Positions 40,905-49,256 of a stretch of 64,000 nt of DNA are shown piece after piece. The stretch comes from Rhizobium mongolense subsp. loessense. GTDB lineage: Bacteria; Pseudomonadota; Alphaproteobacteria; Rhizobiales; Rhizobiaceae. How positions within the stretch are numbered: position 1 is the first letter of the stretch; every line of letters begins with the position of its first letter. The translations under genes and the position numbers were made by a program. The DNA is taken from contig NZ_FMTM01000004.1 in assembly GCF_900099775.1 (NCBI RefSeq), forward strand, positions 420,888 through 484,887, in the 5' to 3' direction. The notes under the pieces are model-generated. The model saw only the letters and a list, made by a program, of their open reading frames with translations. It had not been told where the DNA came from and did no database searches.

Positions 40905-42311
40905 ATGAACTACCATAGCTACTTCCCCAAAGGCGCCCCCGTTGACTGCTGCATCGTCGGCACCGGTGCGTTCGGGCGCAGCTTCCTCGCTCAGAGCCGC
41001 AGAACGCCGCTCGTCAGTACGCGTGTCGCGGTCGATCTTTCCGCGAAAACTGCAGTGACCGCACTGCGTTCGATCGGGGTGCCTGCCGATGAAATCGCCC
41101 TTTGCCGGACAAAAGAGGAAGCCGCGGCTGCCTGGGCCGAGCATCGGTTCATCGCAACGGACAACCTCGAGACAGTGCTCGCTCTTCCGTTTACCGTGGT
41201 TGTCGAGGCGACCGGCCATCCCGAAGCCGGCGCGCGGCATGCGCGCCTTGCCATCGATGCCAGCAAGCATGTGGCGCTCGTGTCAAAGGAGGTCGACAGC
41301 GTGGTGGGCCCTGGTCTCGCTGCGCGGGCACGCCGCAACAATGTGCTGGTAACCCCTGTCGATGGCGACCAGCCAAGCCTTCTCATGGGGCTCATCAGCT
41401 GGGCCCAGGTTCTCGGTCTAACTATCATCGCCGCCGGCAAATCCAGCGAATACGACTTCGTCTTTGATCCGGCCGAAAACACGCTGACCTCCAACGGCAC
41501 GTCGCTCTACGCTCCCGAATTTGCCGCATGGCTCGAGCTGGGTAGCCTGGCGGCCCCGGATGTCGCAGCGGGCAGGGCGCAGGCGGCAGTGGCGTTGCCC
41601 CAGAGGACGGTGCCCGATCTTTGCGAGCTGACCCTTGTTGCCAATGCGAGCGGCTTCACGGTGGATCGGTTGGATCTGCACGCCCCCATCGCCCGGATCG
41701 GGGAAGTGGCAGACTTCTTCTCTCCGGTGGAGGAGGGTGGGCTGCTCACTCGCAAATCAACTCTAGACGTGTTTCATTGCCTCCGGCTCCCTGGCGAAGT
41801 CAGCTTCGCCGGTGGCGTCTTCGTTACAGTCGAATGCAACGACGCCGAGACATGGGCCATGCTTGCCGAAAAGGGTCACGTGGTCAGCCGCTCGGGCCGT
41901 ACCGCAATGCTCTATCTGCCGCGCCACCTTTTGGGTGTCGAGGCGGCAAGCAGCATCCTGGAAGTCGGCCTCAAGGGCGTGTCGAGCGGGGCCGAGGCGC
42001 CGAAGCCGGTCATTGACCTCATCGCCCATGCCGATGCCGACCTGCCGGCGGGAACGCTGCTTGCGGCAAGCGGTCATCATCATTCGATCACCAATGTTTC
42101 GGGCAGGATGGTGCCGGCACAGGCGATGTCGGCCCAAAGTCCGGTGCCTTTTTATCTCGCAGCCAACCGCAGGCTGGTTCGGCCGGTATCGGCGGGAAAT
42201 CCAATCCTGTGCGGTGACGTCGAAATCGATGGAAGTTCCGAGCTGTTGAGGCTGCGACAAGAGCAGGACCGCATATTTTCGAATGACAGCGGCGCGATCG
42301 CAGTCGGTTAA
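40905..42311 (+). CDS. COG4091-type NAD(P)-dependent oxidoreductase with SAF domain
   Basis: A 468-residue protein from ATG 40905 (GAGGTGGAACC upstream). An N-terminal Rossmann fold (CCIVGTGAFGRSFL, residues about 15-28) is followed by a homoserine-dehydrogenase-like central part (VVVEATGHPEAGARHA; HVALVSKEVDSV; TPVDGDQPSL). The C-terminal SAF-like domain ends with NRRLVRPVSAGNPILCGDVE. From memory, the Brucella DXR-like enzyme DRL belongs to this group, so a reductoisomerase of a phosphosugar-acid type is possible. Here it ends a TTT/PdxA2 operon, so oxidation or rearrangement of the imported acid is more likely. Confidence 0.8.
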   Translation: MNYHSYFPKGAPVDCCIVGTGAFGRSFLAQSRRTPLVSTRVAVDLSAKTAVTALRSIGVPADEIALCRTKEEAAAAWAEHRFIATDNLETVLALPFTVVVEATGHPEAGARHARLAIDASKHVALVSKEVDSVVGPGLAARARRNNVLVTPVDGDQPSLLMGLISWAQVLGLTIIAAGKSSEYDFVFDPAENTLTSNGTSLYAPEFAAWLELGSLAAPDVAAGRAQAAVALPQRTVPDLCELTLVANASGFTVDRLDLHAPIARIGEVADFFSPVEEGGLLTRKSTLDVFHCLRLPGEVSFAGGVFVTVECNDAETWAMLAEKGHVVSRSGRTAMLYLPRHLLGVEAASSILEVGLKGVSSGAEAPKPVIDLIAHADADLPAGTLLAASGHHHSITNVSGRMVPAQAMSAQSPVPFYLAANRRLVRPVSAGNPILCGDVEIDGSSELLRLRQEQDRIFSNDSGAIAVG

Positions 42312-42313
42312 AA

Positions 42314-42340
42314 GCCTGCTTATCTTCTATCTCAGCAGGC
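42314..42340 (+). terminator. hairpin after the TTT operon
   Basis: GCCTGCT (42314-42320) and AGCAGGC (42334-42340) form a perfect 7-bp stem 2 bp after the TAA of the last operon gene, with a 13-base loop. A T-run is absent (GAGATTTGTGG follows), so it is a weak terminator candidate. Confidence 0.45.
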
Positions 42341-42355
42341 GAGATTTGTGGCTCC

Positions 42356-42382
42356 ATGCAGGATATGCAGGATATGCAGGAT
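42356..42382 (+). repeat. 9-bp tandem repeat, three copies
   Basis: ATGCAGGAT is repeated three times without interruption at 42356-42364, 42365-42373 and 42374-42382. It lies in a 354-bp gap between the TTT operon and a LysR gene, where I find no gene. Confidence 0.9.
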
Positions 42383-42665
42383 ACGAATCCAGTCTGACAT
42401 TACCGCGCCGCAAAGGTGCGCGCGAGATCACAAGTTCTCGTGTTCCAGCAGTGCTCTAGACCGGCGTGCACTGAATTGCTTACCGACGTCTTCGATACGC
42501 CATGGTCGACGAAGAAAATGCAGCAAACGGGGAGCAGAGGGCCACGCCATCGCAATGACTTTTTTCATCACCTATAGTGGTTCGATACCGCGACTGTAGG
42601 GACCTGGATTTGCTGCAGCAGACGATGATACTGCAAGTGCGGCATTAGATTCTTTTGGGTTTTCG

Positions 42666-43655
42666 ATGGATCGATCTCGACTGCCGCTCAACGCGCTTCG
42701 CGCTTTCGAAGCTGCGGCTAGGCATCTCAGTTTCACCCGAGCAGCAATTGAACTCTGCGTCACGCAGGCAGCTGTCAGCCATCAGGTAAAGCGTCTCGAA
42801 GAGATGCTGAAAGTATCGCTGTTCCGCCGGCTTCCGCGCGGCTTGCTGATTACCGAGGAAGGTTTGTCACTGCTACCGGTCGTGCGGGATTTCTTCGACC
42901 GGATCGGAAGCGCGCTTGACCGGTTCGAAGGCGGCCAGACCCGCGAGGTCCTGGCGGTTGGGGCGGTCGGAACCTTTGCGGTCGGCTGGCTGCTGCCACG
43001 CCTTGTCGACTTTGCCAGCCATGCATCTTTCGTCGACCTTCGGCTCTCTACCAACAACAATCGTGTCGACATCGCGGCAGAAGGACTTGATTTTGCGATC
43101 CGCTTCGGTTCCGGCGCATGGCACGGTCTGGACGCAAGCGAGCTTTTCGAAGCTCCCCTATCCGTTTTGTGTAATCCGGATATCGCAGCCCAGCTATCAT
43201 CGCCGGACGAAGTGATGCGGCACACACTGTTGATGTCCTATCGAAGTGATGAATGGCCCAACTGGTTTGCAGCCGGCGGGGTTCAAAATCCGCCCTCGCC
43301 ATTAAGAGGGATGGTGTTCGATTCTTCGCTATCGATGATGGAAGCCGCAATTCAGGGCGCGGGCGTTGCCTTGGCGCCACCGCTTATGTTCGGTCGTCAA
43401 CTGGCAGCTGGCACAATTATTCAGCCCTTTCCCTATTTGATTTCTACGGGAAGCTACTGGCTCACCAGGCTGCAGAGCAAAGAGCCGGCAGCTGCGATGG
43501 ATGCTTTCAGGGCCTGGATACTGGCGCAAAGCCAATCGCAAATCGCTCGGCTTAAAGAGGAAGTATTTTCGCCGCTTGCGATTTGTCAGGACGACGAAAG
43601 TCCCGACATTTGCGCCCGTTTCAGCCCAGCAGATGATGCTTGGCTACGGTCGTGA
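42666..43655 (+). CDS. LysR-family regulator, GcvA-like
   Basis: A 329-residue protein. The N-terminal HTH is standard (LNALRAFEAAARHLSFTRAA, then ELCVTQAAVSHQVKRLEEML) and resembles the GcvA/AmpR branch. The effector domain follows (FAVGWLLPRLVDFA; LDFAIRFGSGAWHG). It is longer than GcvA at the C-terminus, with about 25 extra residues after the last domain helix. It overlaps convergently by 35 bp with the ArgP gene. Its target is not obvious; nothing adjacent is divergent from it except the TTT operon end. Confidence 0.88.
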   Translation: MDRSRLPLNALRAFEAAARHLSFTRAAIELCVTQAAVSHQVKRLEEMLKVSLFRRLPRGLLITEEGLSLLPVVRDFFDRIGSALDRFEGGQTREVLAVGAVGTFAVGWLLPRLVDFASHASFVDLRLSTNNNRVDIAAEGLDFAIRFGSGAWHGLDASELFEAPLSVLCNPDIAAQLSSPDEVMRHTLLMSYRSDEWPNWFAAGGVQNPPSPLRGMVFDSSLSMMEAAIQGAGVALAPPLMFGRQLAAGTIIQPFPYLISTGSYWLTRLQSKEPAAAMDAFRAWILAQSQSQIARLKEEVFSPLAICQDDESPDICARFSPADDAWLRS

Positions 43656-44520
43656 CTTCTCGCGTCAAGTCAACCAGCCGATCTGCTGCAAGACGGTTCA
43701 TTTGCCAGTACAGAGGAACGTCCAGTGGCGTTTCCGGAATCAGCTCCACCAGACGCCCGCAGTCCAAGTGCTCGCGCACGAGGCGGGCCGGGTTCATCCC
43801 CCATCCCATTCCGGACAGGCTGGCCTCGATGAAAGCCTGCGTCGAAGGCAGCCAATGGGTCGGAGGGCTGAGGTCTTCTCCGAGCACCTGACGTATCCAA
43901 CGGCTCTGGAGCCTGTCCTTTTGATTGAAGGTCAATGCGGGCGCATTGCCGATGGCCCCGGCCGTTACGCCCTGAGCAAAATGCCGGGCAACGAAATCGG
44001 GGCTCGCCGTTGCATGATATCGGAGCGCGCCGAGAAACATGCGCCGGCAGCCCTGAACCGGCTTTTCCAGGCTGGAGACGGCAGCGACCACCCGCCCACG
44101 CCGCAGCCATTCGGCGGTATGATCCTCGTCATCGATCGCAATATTGAAGAGATACGCAGAGCGTGTGGCGAAACTGGACATGGCCGTCAGGAACCATGTT
44201 CCAAGACTGTCGGCATTCGTCGCAATGTGCAGCGTCACCCTCGGCTCGGGTTTGGCCGGATCGACAAGGGCGGGCAGATGCTTGAACAAATCTGCTTCGA
44301 GCATTCCGACATTCTCCATGTGCCGGCAGAGCCATTCTCCCTTCTCCGTTGCAGTGCAGGGAGTGCCCCGCGCGACCAGAATGATGCCAAGACGTTCCTC
44401 AAGCTGTTTCACGCGCTGCGAGACAGCCGAGGGCGTCACGTTGAGAATGCCCGCGGCCTTCTCGAAGCTGCCTGCTTGAACGACCGCCGATACGGCGCGA
44501 AGAGCGGAATAATCGATCAT
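43621..44520 (-). CDS. argP: ArgP/LysG-type LysR regulator
   Basis: A 299-residue LysR regulator of the ArgP/LysG group: YSALRAVSAVVQAGSFEKAA, then GILNVTPSAVSQRVKQLEER (HTH), and the effector-domain phrases ATNADSLGTWFL and LPSTQAFIEASLSGMGWGMN, which line the lysine/arginine site in ArgP. It is divergent from a LysE/ArgO exporter gene across a 96-bp gap with a clear LysR palindrome. Family logic is that lysine or arginine binding switches the exporter on. Confidence 0.9.
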   Translation of the reverse strand: MIDYSALRAVSAVVQAGSFEKAAGILNVTPSAVSQRVKQLEERLGIILVARGTPCTATEKGEWLCRHMENVGMLEADLFKHLPALVDPAKPEPRVTLHIATNADSLGTWFLTAMSSFATRSAYLFNIAIDDEDHTAEWLRRGRVVAAVSSLEKPVQGCRRMFLGALRYHATASPDFVARHFAQGVTAGAIGNAPALTFNQKDRLQSRWIRQVLGEDLSPPTHWLPSTQAFIEASLSGMGWGMNPARLVREHLDCGRLVELIPETPLDVPLYWQMNRLAADRLVDLTREVTTVAKHHLLG

Positions 44521-44529
44521 GAGTTAGTT

Positions 44530-44550
44530 TTGCTTAATCAACGTTAGCAA
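44530..44550. promoter_or_regulatory. LysR-type operator (TTGCT-N11-AGCAA)
   Basis: A perfect inverted repeat, TTGCT at 44530-44534 and AGCAA at 44546-44550, with an 11-bp spacer, the standard T-N11-A LysR geometry. It lies 10 bp from the argP start and 67 bp from the exporter GTG, so it is the probable ArgP recognition site controlling both genes. Confidence 0.7.
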
Positions 44551-44616
44551 CATTAACTATACTAAATTGACGGGTTGCAATAGCGGAAAGTCTCGATATT
44601 TCGGGAGCGGTTTAAG

Positions 44617-45225
44617 GTGAATTTTCCGGTTTTTGGGACCGGCCTCGTGATGGGGCTCAGCCTGATTGTTGCGATTGGCGCGCAGAACGCGTTCGTGCTG
44701 CGCCAGGGCCTGCGCAACGAGCATGTATTCGCCGTCTGCCTCGCATGTGGTTTGTCGGACGCTGTGCTCATCACGCTGGGCGTGACCAGTTTCCGGCAGA
44801 TCAGCGCGTTGCTGCCCTGGCTCGATCCGGCAATGCGCTATGGAGGAGCGGCGTTCTTGATCTGGTACGGCGCAAAAAGCCTTTATTCCGCCTTCCGCTC
44901 GTCGGGAGCGCTGGCGGTGCAGGAGGCGGGTCTATCGAATTTTCGAGCGACTCTTGCGACCTGTCTTGCTCTTACCTGGCTCAACCCGCACGTCTACCTC
45001 GATACGGTCGTGCTGCTTGGCACCATCTCGACCCGGTTTCCGGGATACGAGGTATCGTTCGCGGCGGGAGCCGCAACCGGCTCGTTTGTGTTCTTCTTTT
45101 CGCTGGGCTACGGTGCGACCTGGCTACGTCCGATCTTCTCGAAGCCGGCATCGTGGCGAATTCTGGAAACGCTCATTACTCTTACGATGTGGATGATTGC
45201 CTTTAACCTACTGAGGGAAATGTAG
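44617..45225 (+). CDS. ArgO/LysE-type basic amino-acid exporter
   Basis: A 202-residue membrane protein with GTG start at 44617 (GGGAG ten bases upstream). Six helices are visible; GLSLIVAIGAQNAFVLRQGL is the LysE/ArgO signature and CLALTWLNPHVYLDTVVLLG the second conserved stretch. With the divergent ArgP gene it forms a lysine/arginine export module that protects against basic amino-acid overload. Confidence 0.93.
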   Translation: MNFPVFGTGLVMGLSLIVAIGAQNAFVLRQGLRNEHVFAVCLACGLSDAVLITLGVTSFRQISALLPWLDPAMRYGGAAFLIWYGAKSLYSAFRSSGALAVQEAGLSNFRATLATCLALTWLNPHVYLDTVVLLGTISTRFPGYEVSFAAGAATGSFVFFFSLGYGATWLRPIFSKPASWRILETLITLTMWMIAFNLLREM

Positions 45226-45387
45226 CCGCCGATCTGCCGGGGTGTCCGCAGGGGTCGAAAGTGCATCGCCCATTTTCCCGCTTTCGGCGACGTCATAAAA
45301 AGTCGATCGTGGCGCCCAAAGATACAGACAGGCGCACGATTTGCGCGTTACGCTTCGATCGATCTTCCGTAACAACCAACAGCATGA

Positions 45388-46038
45388 TTGGGCCTCAGAT
45401 TGTCTGACGAACTCCACCATCTCCTGATTGTCTACACCGCCTATGTTATAGCCGCCGGAAGCCCCGGCCCCAGCAATATGCGGATCATGGGGGTGGCAAT
45501 GCATAACGGGCGGCGTGCGGCCCTCATACTCGCTGCCGGCGTGGTCAGCGGTTCGATCTTCTGGGGTGCGATGGCGGCAACGGGAGTCTCAGCAGTCCTG
45601 ACCCGCTATGCGGAAGCGCTCATCGTACTCAAAATCTTCGGTGGTCTTTATCTTCTTTATCTCGCCTTCAAGGCAGGCAAAGCCGCACTCGCTTCGGGCG
45701 ATCAGGCTGTCTCGCATAGGGGGCCGAATGGTACTGCAGTGTCGGGAGCAGAACTCTACCGGCGTGGCTTACTCATGCACCTCAGCAATCCGAAATCGAT
45801 CCTTGCGTGGATCGCCTTGGTGACGCTGGGTCTTGGCCCGAACTCGTCATGGCACACGCTTGCGGCGATCCTTGGCGGTTGCGCGGTGTTGAGCGTGACC
45901 ATCTTTTGCGGCTATGCGCTCATTTTCTCGACAGCACCCATGGTACGCCTGTACCGTCGCGCGAGGCGATGGATCGAAGGAGTACTGGCACTGTTTTTCG
46001 GCGTTGCCGGTCTCCGGCTGCTGCTGGCGCGCACGTAA
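45388..46038 (+). CDS. LysE/RhtB-family amino-acid exporter
   Basis: A 216-residue membrane protein with the RhtB pattern: AAGSPGPSNMRIMGVAMHNG, then later LYRRGLLMHLSNPKSILAWI. Start is TTG 45388 or TTG 45400, neither with a good ribosome site, so the N-terminus is uncertain. It is the second exporter in a row and is followed by a DHDPS-family lyase after 17 bp. RhtB proteins export homoserine, threonine or similar neutral amino acids. Confidence 0.85.
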   Translation: MGLRLSDELHHLLIVYTAYVIAAGSPGPSNMRIMGVAMHNGRRAALILAAGVVSGSIFWGAMAATGVSAVLTRYAEALIVLKIFGGLYLLYLAFKAGKAALASGDQAVSHRGPNGTAVSGAELYRRGLLMHLSNPKSILAWIALVTLGLGPNSSWHTLAAILGGCAVLSVTIFCGYALIFSTAPMVRLYRRARRWIEGVLALFFGVAGLRLLLART

Positions 46039-46055
46039 GGTATGGGGGAAGCGTC

Positions 46056-46946
46056 ATGAAGCTCTTCGCTGGCCTCTCGGCCTTTTCCATCACGCCCACT
46101 GATGCCTCCGGATGTGTCGACACGGCCGCGCTTGCACGCCTCCTCGAACGCATTTGTGCGGCCCGTGCCGACTCCATCGGACTGCTGGGAAGCACCGGCG
46201 GTTACGCTTTCCTTTCGAGACACGAGCGACAGCGTGCCGTCGAGGCGGCAATGGCCTGCGTTGGCGGGAAGATACCTGTCATCGTCGGTGTCGGCGCGCT
46301 GAGAACCGACGAGGCTCAGGCGCATGCCCGTGATGCCAGGAAGGCGGGAGCGAATGGTCTTCTGTTGGCTCCCATGTCCTATACTCCGCTGACGGAAGAG
46401 GAGGTCTTTCAGCACATTTTGGCCGTTGCGGAAGCGGGTGAGCTGCCCTTGTGCATCTACAACAACCCGAGCACCACCCGCTTCACCTTCACCGACGATC
46501 TGATCGTCCGTCTGGCGAGCGCACCGAACATTGTCGCCGTGAAAATGCCGCTTCCCACCCATGGGGATGTCAAGGCTGAACTTACGCGCTTGCGAAGGCG
46601 CACGCCGGACGGCTTCGCAATCGGCTACAGTGGCGACTGGGGCGCAGCCGACGCACTACTGGCGGGCTGCGACGCCTGGTACAGCGTGATCGCCGGCCTG
46701 TTGCCTTCCGAAGCCGTTGCTCTCACGCGAGCAGCCCAAGCTGGAGACGCCTGCGAGGTCGAACGCCTCGATCAGGCCTTTCAACCCTTGTGGAGGCTCT
46801 TCAAGGAGTTTGGCAGCTTCCGCGTAATGTACGCGATAGCTGACGCCCTTGGCCTTTGCCGCGCCGCGCCACCACGGCCAATCCTGCCCTTGCCGCCATC
46901 AGACATGCCAAGAGTGAAAGACGCACTCGATCGTATCTTGATCTGA
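46056..46946 (+). CDS. dihydrodipicolinate synthase-family lyase
   Basis: A 296-residue protein from ATG 46056 (GGGGGAAGCGTC upstream). TIM-barrel motifs of the DHDPS/NAL family are GLLGSTGGY (residues 42-50; canonical is GTTGE), YNNPS at 135-139 with the catalytic Tyr135, and the Schiff-base Lys163 in VAVKMP. The loss of Glu in the GTTGE loop suggests that it is not a housekeeping DapA but a catabolic aldolase of the superfamily. It sits in an operon with an RhtB-like exporter. Confidence 0.88.
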   Translation: MKLFAGLSAFSITPTDASGCVDTAALARLLERICAARADSIGLLGSTGGYAFLSRHERQRAVEAAMACVGGKIPVIVGVGALRTDEAQAHARDARKAGANGLLLAPMSYTPLTEEEVFQHILAVAEAGELPLCIYNNPSTTRFTFTDDLIVRLASAPNIVAVKMPLPTHGDVKAELTRLRRRTPDGFAIGYSGDWGAADALLAGCDAWYSVIAGLLPSEAVALTRAAQAGDACEVERLDQAFQPLWRLFKEFGSFRVMYAIADALGLCRAAPPRPILPLPPSDMPRVKDALDRILI

Positions 46947-47171
46947 CCGCACATGGGAGCATTTGAGACCTGGCCAAGGTGGCGTTATGGCTCCGCGGCC
47001 GGAGTTTCCGCAAGTGGCGTGTGCCATCTGAGGCTATATGTAGCCTCATCTGGAACGAGGATCTAATGATGTTGGCCTTTGAAGACGTTGCGAACGTACT
47101 CGGCCTTCACAGGTTCTTGATCGGACCTTGTCGCCCTTCCGGATCGGTGATCCTAATAGGGCCTATCCCAT

Positions 47172-47566
47172 TTTGATGCTACCGGCTCGACTATCGCCCC
47201 CGGCGCCGATGGAATACGCCCGGAAGTCCGATGATTTACAGCACCGAGCACTATTCTACGGCCGTGCTCGAAAAGTTGGTGCATGGCAGCGGCCGTTTGC
47301 CACCCAGCCAGCACTATGTCGAGATCATAATCCCGCGCGGACTAACCTATGAAGTCTTCTCGCCGCCAACACTTTCTGGTTGGGATGCGATGCCGGCGAC
47401 CGTAAGTAAGAAGTTCGGCGAACAATGGTGCTTGGAAAGGCGAAGTACCATCCTCCTGGTGCCCAGCGTCGTAGCGCGTCTCGATCCGGCTCATCCGGAG
47501 TTCCCACAAATTCGGGCAAGCCTGCATCAGCCGGTCTATTGGGACCGCCGATTGTTTGGTGCGTAA
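47172..47566 (+). pseudogene. decayed RES-domain toxin gene (Res-Xre type)
   Basis: From 47210 to the TAA at 47564 one frame encodes RES motifs: WNTPGSPMIYSTEHYSTAVL, EKLVHGSG, QHYVEIIIPRGLTYEVFS, GWDAMPATVSKKFGEQW, LLVPSVVARLDP, AHPEFPQI and PVYWDRRLF. The N-terminal part (FDATGSTIAPG, from 47172) is in a different frame, so a frameshift separates them. A second lesion is the missing short segment normally between SVVAR and NPxHPEF. No Xre antitoxin is recognisable upstream in 46947-47171. The remainder to 47813 has no gene. RES toxins degrade NAD+; this copy is almost certainly inactive. Confidence 0.75.
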
Positions 47567-47737
47567 TTCCGGACGCGGGCCGCAGTAGCTGTGGACAGGC
47601 GTCGCTGTCCAGCGGCGTTGCCGTCGGTCTTCATCCAAACCGCGACTTGCTTCGCGCATGGAACTGCGCGGAGAGTGGGCTGCTTAGCCGAATTGCGGCC
47701 GGCTGTGGGCCATAGTCATACACCAGGCACGCTTTTG

Positions 47738-47766
47738 CCGGCGCCCATGGGACTGACGGGCGCCGG
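47738..47766. terminator. GC-rich hairpin downstream of matC
   Basis: CCGGCGCCC (47738-47746) pairs perfectly with GGGCGCCGG (47758-47766) across an 11-base loop, 48 bp past the matC stop on the minus strand. There is no T-run on the matC side, so it may be a transcript-end stabiliser or a bidirectional pause site. Confidence 0.45.
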
Positions 47767-47813
47767 TAATTTCACCGTCGGCAGGCGGTTGCTTTCGGCT
47801 GCGGCACGCCGCG

Positions 47814-49160
47814 TCAGACGAGCCCAGGCACGACGAAGACCAACCAGGCAACCAGCGGCCCGATGATCGCGATCAGGGCGCTGTAAATCAGCAGTTGACG
47901 CAGCACCCTTTCGCGTTTGTCATCCGGGGCGTTGGCAACGACGAGCGCGCCATTGGTGGAAAACGGGCTGGTATCGACGATCGTTGTCGAGATCGCGATT
48001 GCCGCTACCACGCCGACGGCGCTGATATGACCTTGCAGCAGGAATGGCACCGCCAAGGGAATGATGGCGCCAAGGAGCGCTGTCGACGATGCAAAGGCCG
48101 AGACGATGGCTCCGGTGAAGCAGAGCAGCAGCGCAACCAAGAGCGGCATGCCGAGACTTGAAATGCCGTGTGCGACATAGTCGACCGTCCCGGCCTTTTC
48201 CATGACGCCCACATAGGTAATGATGCCGGCAATCAGCAGCACGGTCGACCAGCTTACCTTGTCGATTGCCGCCTTTTGAGTTTTCGGTGACAGCAGCGCG
48301 AGAGCGACTGCGACAGTCATGGCGACCAGACCCACATTGAATTTGAAGACCAGTGCACCGATGCCGAGAGCCGTCAAGCCGATCAAGGTGGATATCCGCT
48401 CGCTGGTGAGGCGAAATGTTGCAGCTGTGTCGGCGGCCGTGCCGTAGGCATGCTCTCTGATCGGCTTTGCGGGTGTCCCCCCATGGCCTCTGATCGATTC
48501 CGATACGCCTTCAGGGTGCAGATCGGGCAAGGGGCCGAACAACACCGATTGCTGCTTCATTACGCGCGCACCGCCGAAAACGAAGAACACCAGTACGGCA
48601 ATCGCCAGATTGAAGAAGAAGCTGGAAAGGAACAGCGATGTCGGAGCCAAAGGCAGGCCCGCCTTCGCGACGATCTGATTGGTAATGCCGCCATAGACAC
48701 TGATCGGCGAAAAGCCGCCGGCTTGTGCGCCATGGATGACCATCAGGCCCATCATCACCGGGTGGATCCTGTATTGCACGGCAAAGCTCAGCGCCACCGG
48801 CGCAAGGATGGCCACGGCTGCCGGCCCCAGCGCTCCAAAGCCGGTGATGACCGCAGCGACGAGGAACATCACCCAGGGAATCCATGCGACATGCCCTCGG
48901 ACCAGACGCACGGCGCATTCAACAAGCCAGTCGATGGTGCCGTTGATCTGCGCGATCGCAAAGAGGTAGGTCACGGCGACCAGAGTGAGGAATAGATCGC
49001 TCGGAAAACCTGCGAAGATATCGGTGGCTTTCATACCGATGATGAGCGTGCCGAGCAGGAACGTGCAGGCGAAAGCAAGTGCGCCCATGTTGATTGGCTG
49101 GATCGTTGCGACGACAAACATGCCGATCAACAAGAGTATGGACAGTATTTCGATGCTCAT
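47814..49160 (-). CDS. matC: MatC, dicarboxylate (malonate) carrier
   Basis: A 448-residue membrane protein from ATG 49160 (GGAGGGAGGGGAATC upstream). It has the MatC N-terminal domain (IEILSILLLIGMFVVATIQP, then INMGALAFACTFLLGT) and the IT-superfamily arrangement with about 12 helices, including GFGALGPAAVAILAPVALSF and the Ser/Thr-rich hairpin TTIVDTSPFSTNGAL. It lies last in the matA-matB-matC operon and should import malonate for MatB, as in the Rhizobium mat system. Confidence 0.9.
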   Translation of the reverse strand: MSIEILSILLLIGMFVVATIQPINMGALAFACTFLLGTLIIGMKATDIFAGFPSDLFLTLVAVTYLFAIAQINGTIDWLVECAVRLVRGHVAWIPWVMFLVAAVITGFGALGPAAVAILAPVALSFAVQYRIHPVMMGLMVIHGAQAGGFSPISVYGGITNQIVAKAGLPLAPTSLFLSSFFFNLAIAVLVFFVFGGARVMKQQSVLFGPLPDLHPEGVSESIRGHGGTPAKPIREHAYGTAADTAATFRLTSERISTLIGLTALGIGALVFKFNVGLVAMTVAVALALLSPKTQKAAIDKVSWSTVLLIAGIITYVGVMEKAGTVDYVAHGISSLGMPLLVALLLCFTGAIVSAFASSTALLGAIIPLAVPFLLQGHISAVGVVAAIAISTTIVDTSPFSTNGALVVANAPDDKRERVLRQLLIYSALIAIIGPLVAWLVFVVPGLV

Positions 49161-49256
49161 GATTCCCCTCCCTCCGGCGCTCTCGCGCCGGCAGCTTTTC
49201 GTTTGCAACAATTGAAAATGTCTGCGCGCCGTCCTCCCAGAGGGCGCGCAGGCGGA

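Noticed and set aside
45807..46055. Longer N-terminus for the DHDPS-family protein
   Set aside because: The extension overlaps the RhtB-like exporter gene in another frame; ATG 46056 gives the normal family start.
47739..47766. Rho-independent terminator of matC
   Set aside because: The stem is strong but the T-run needed on the minus strand is absent; kept only as a hairpin.
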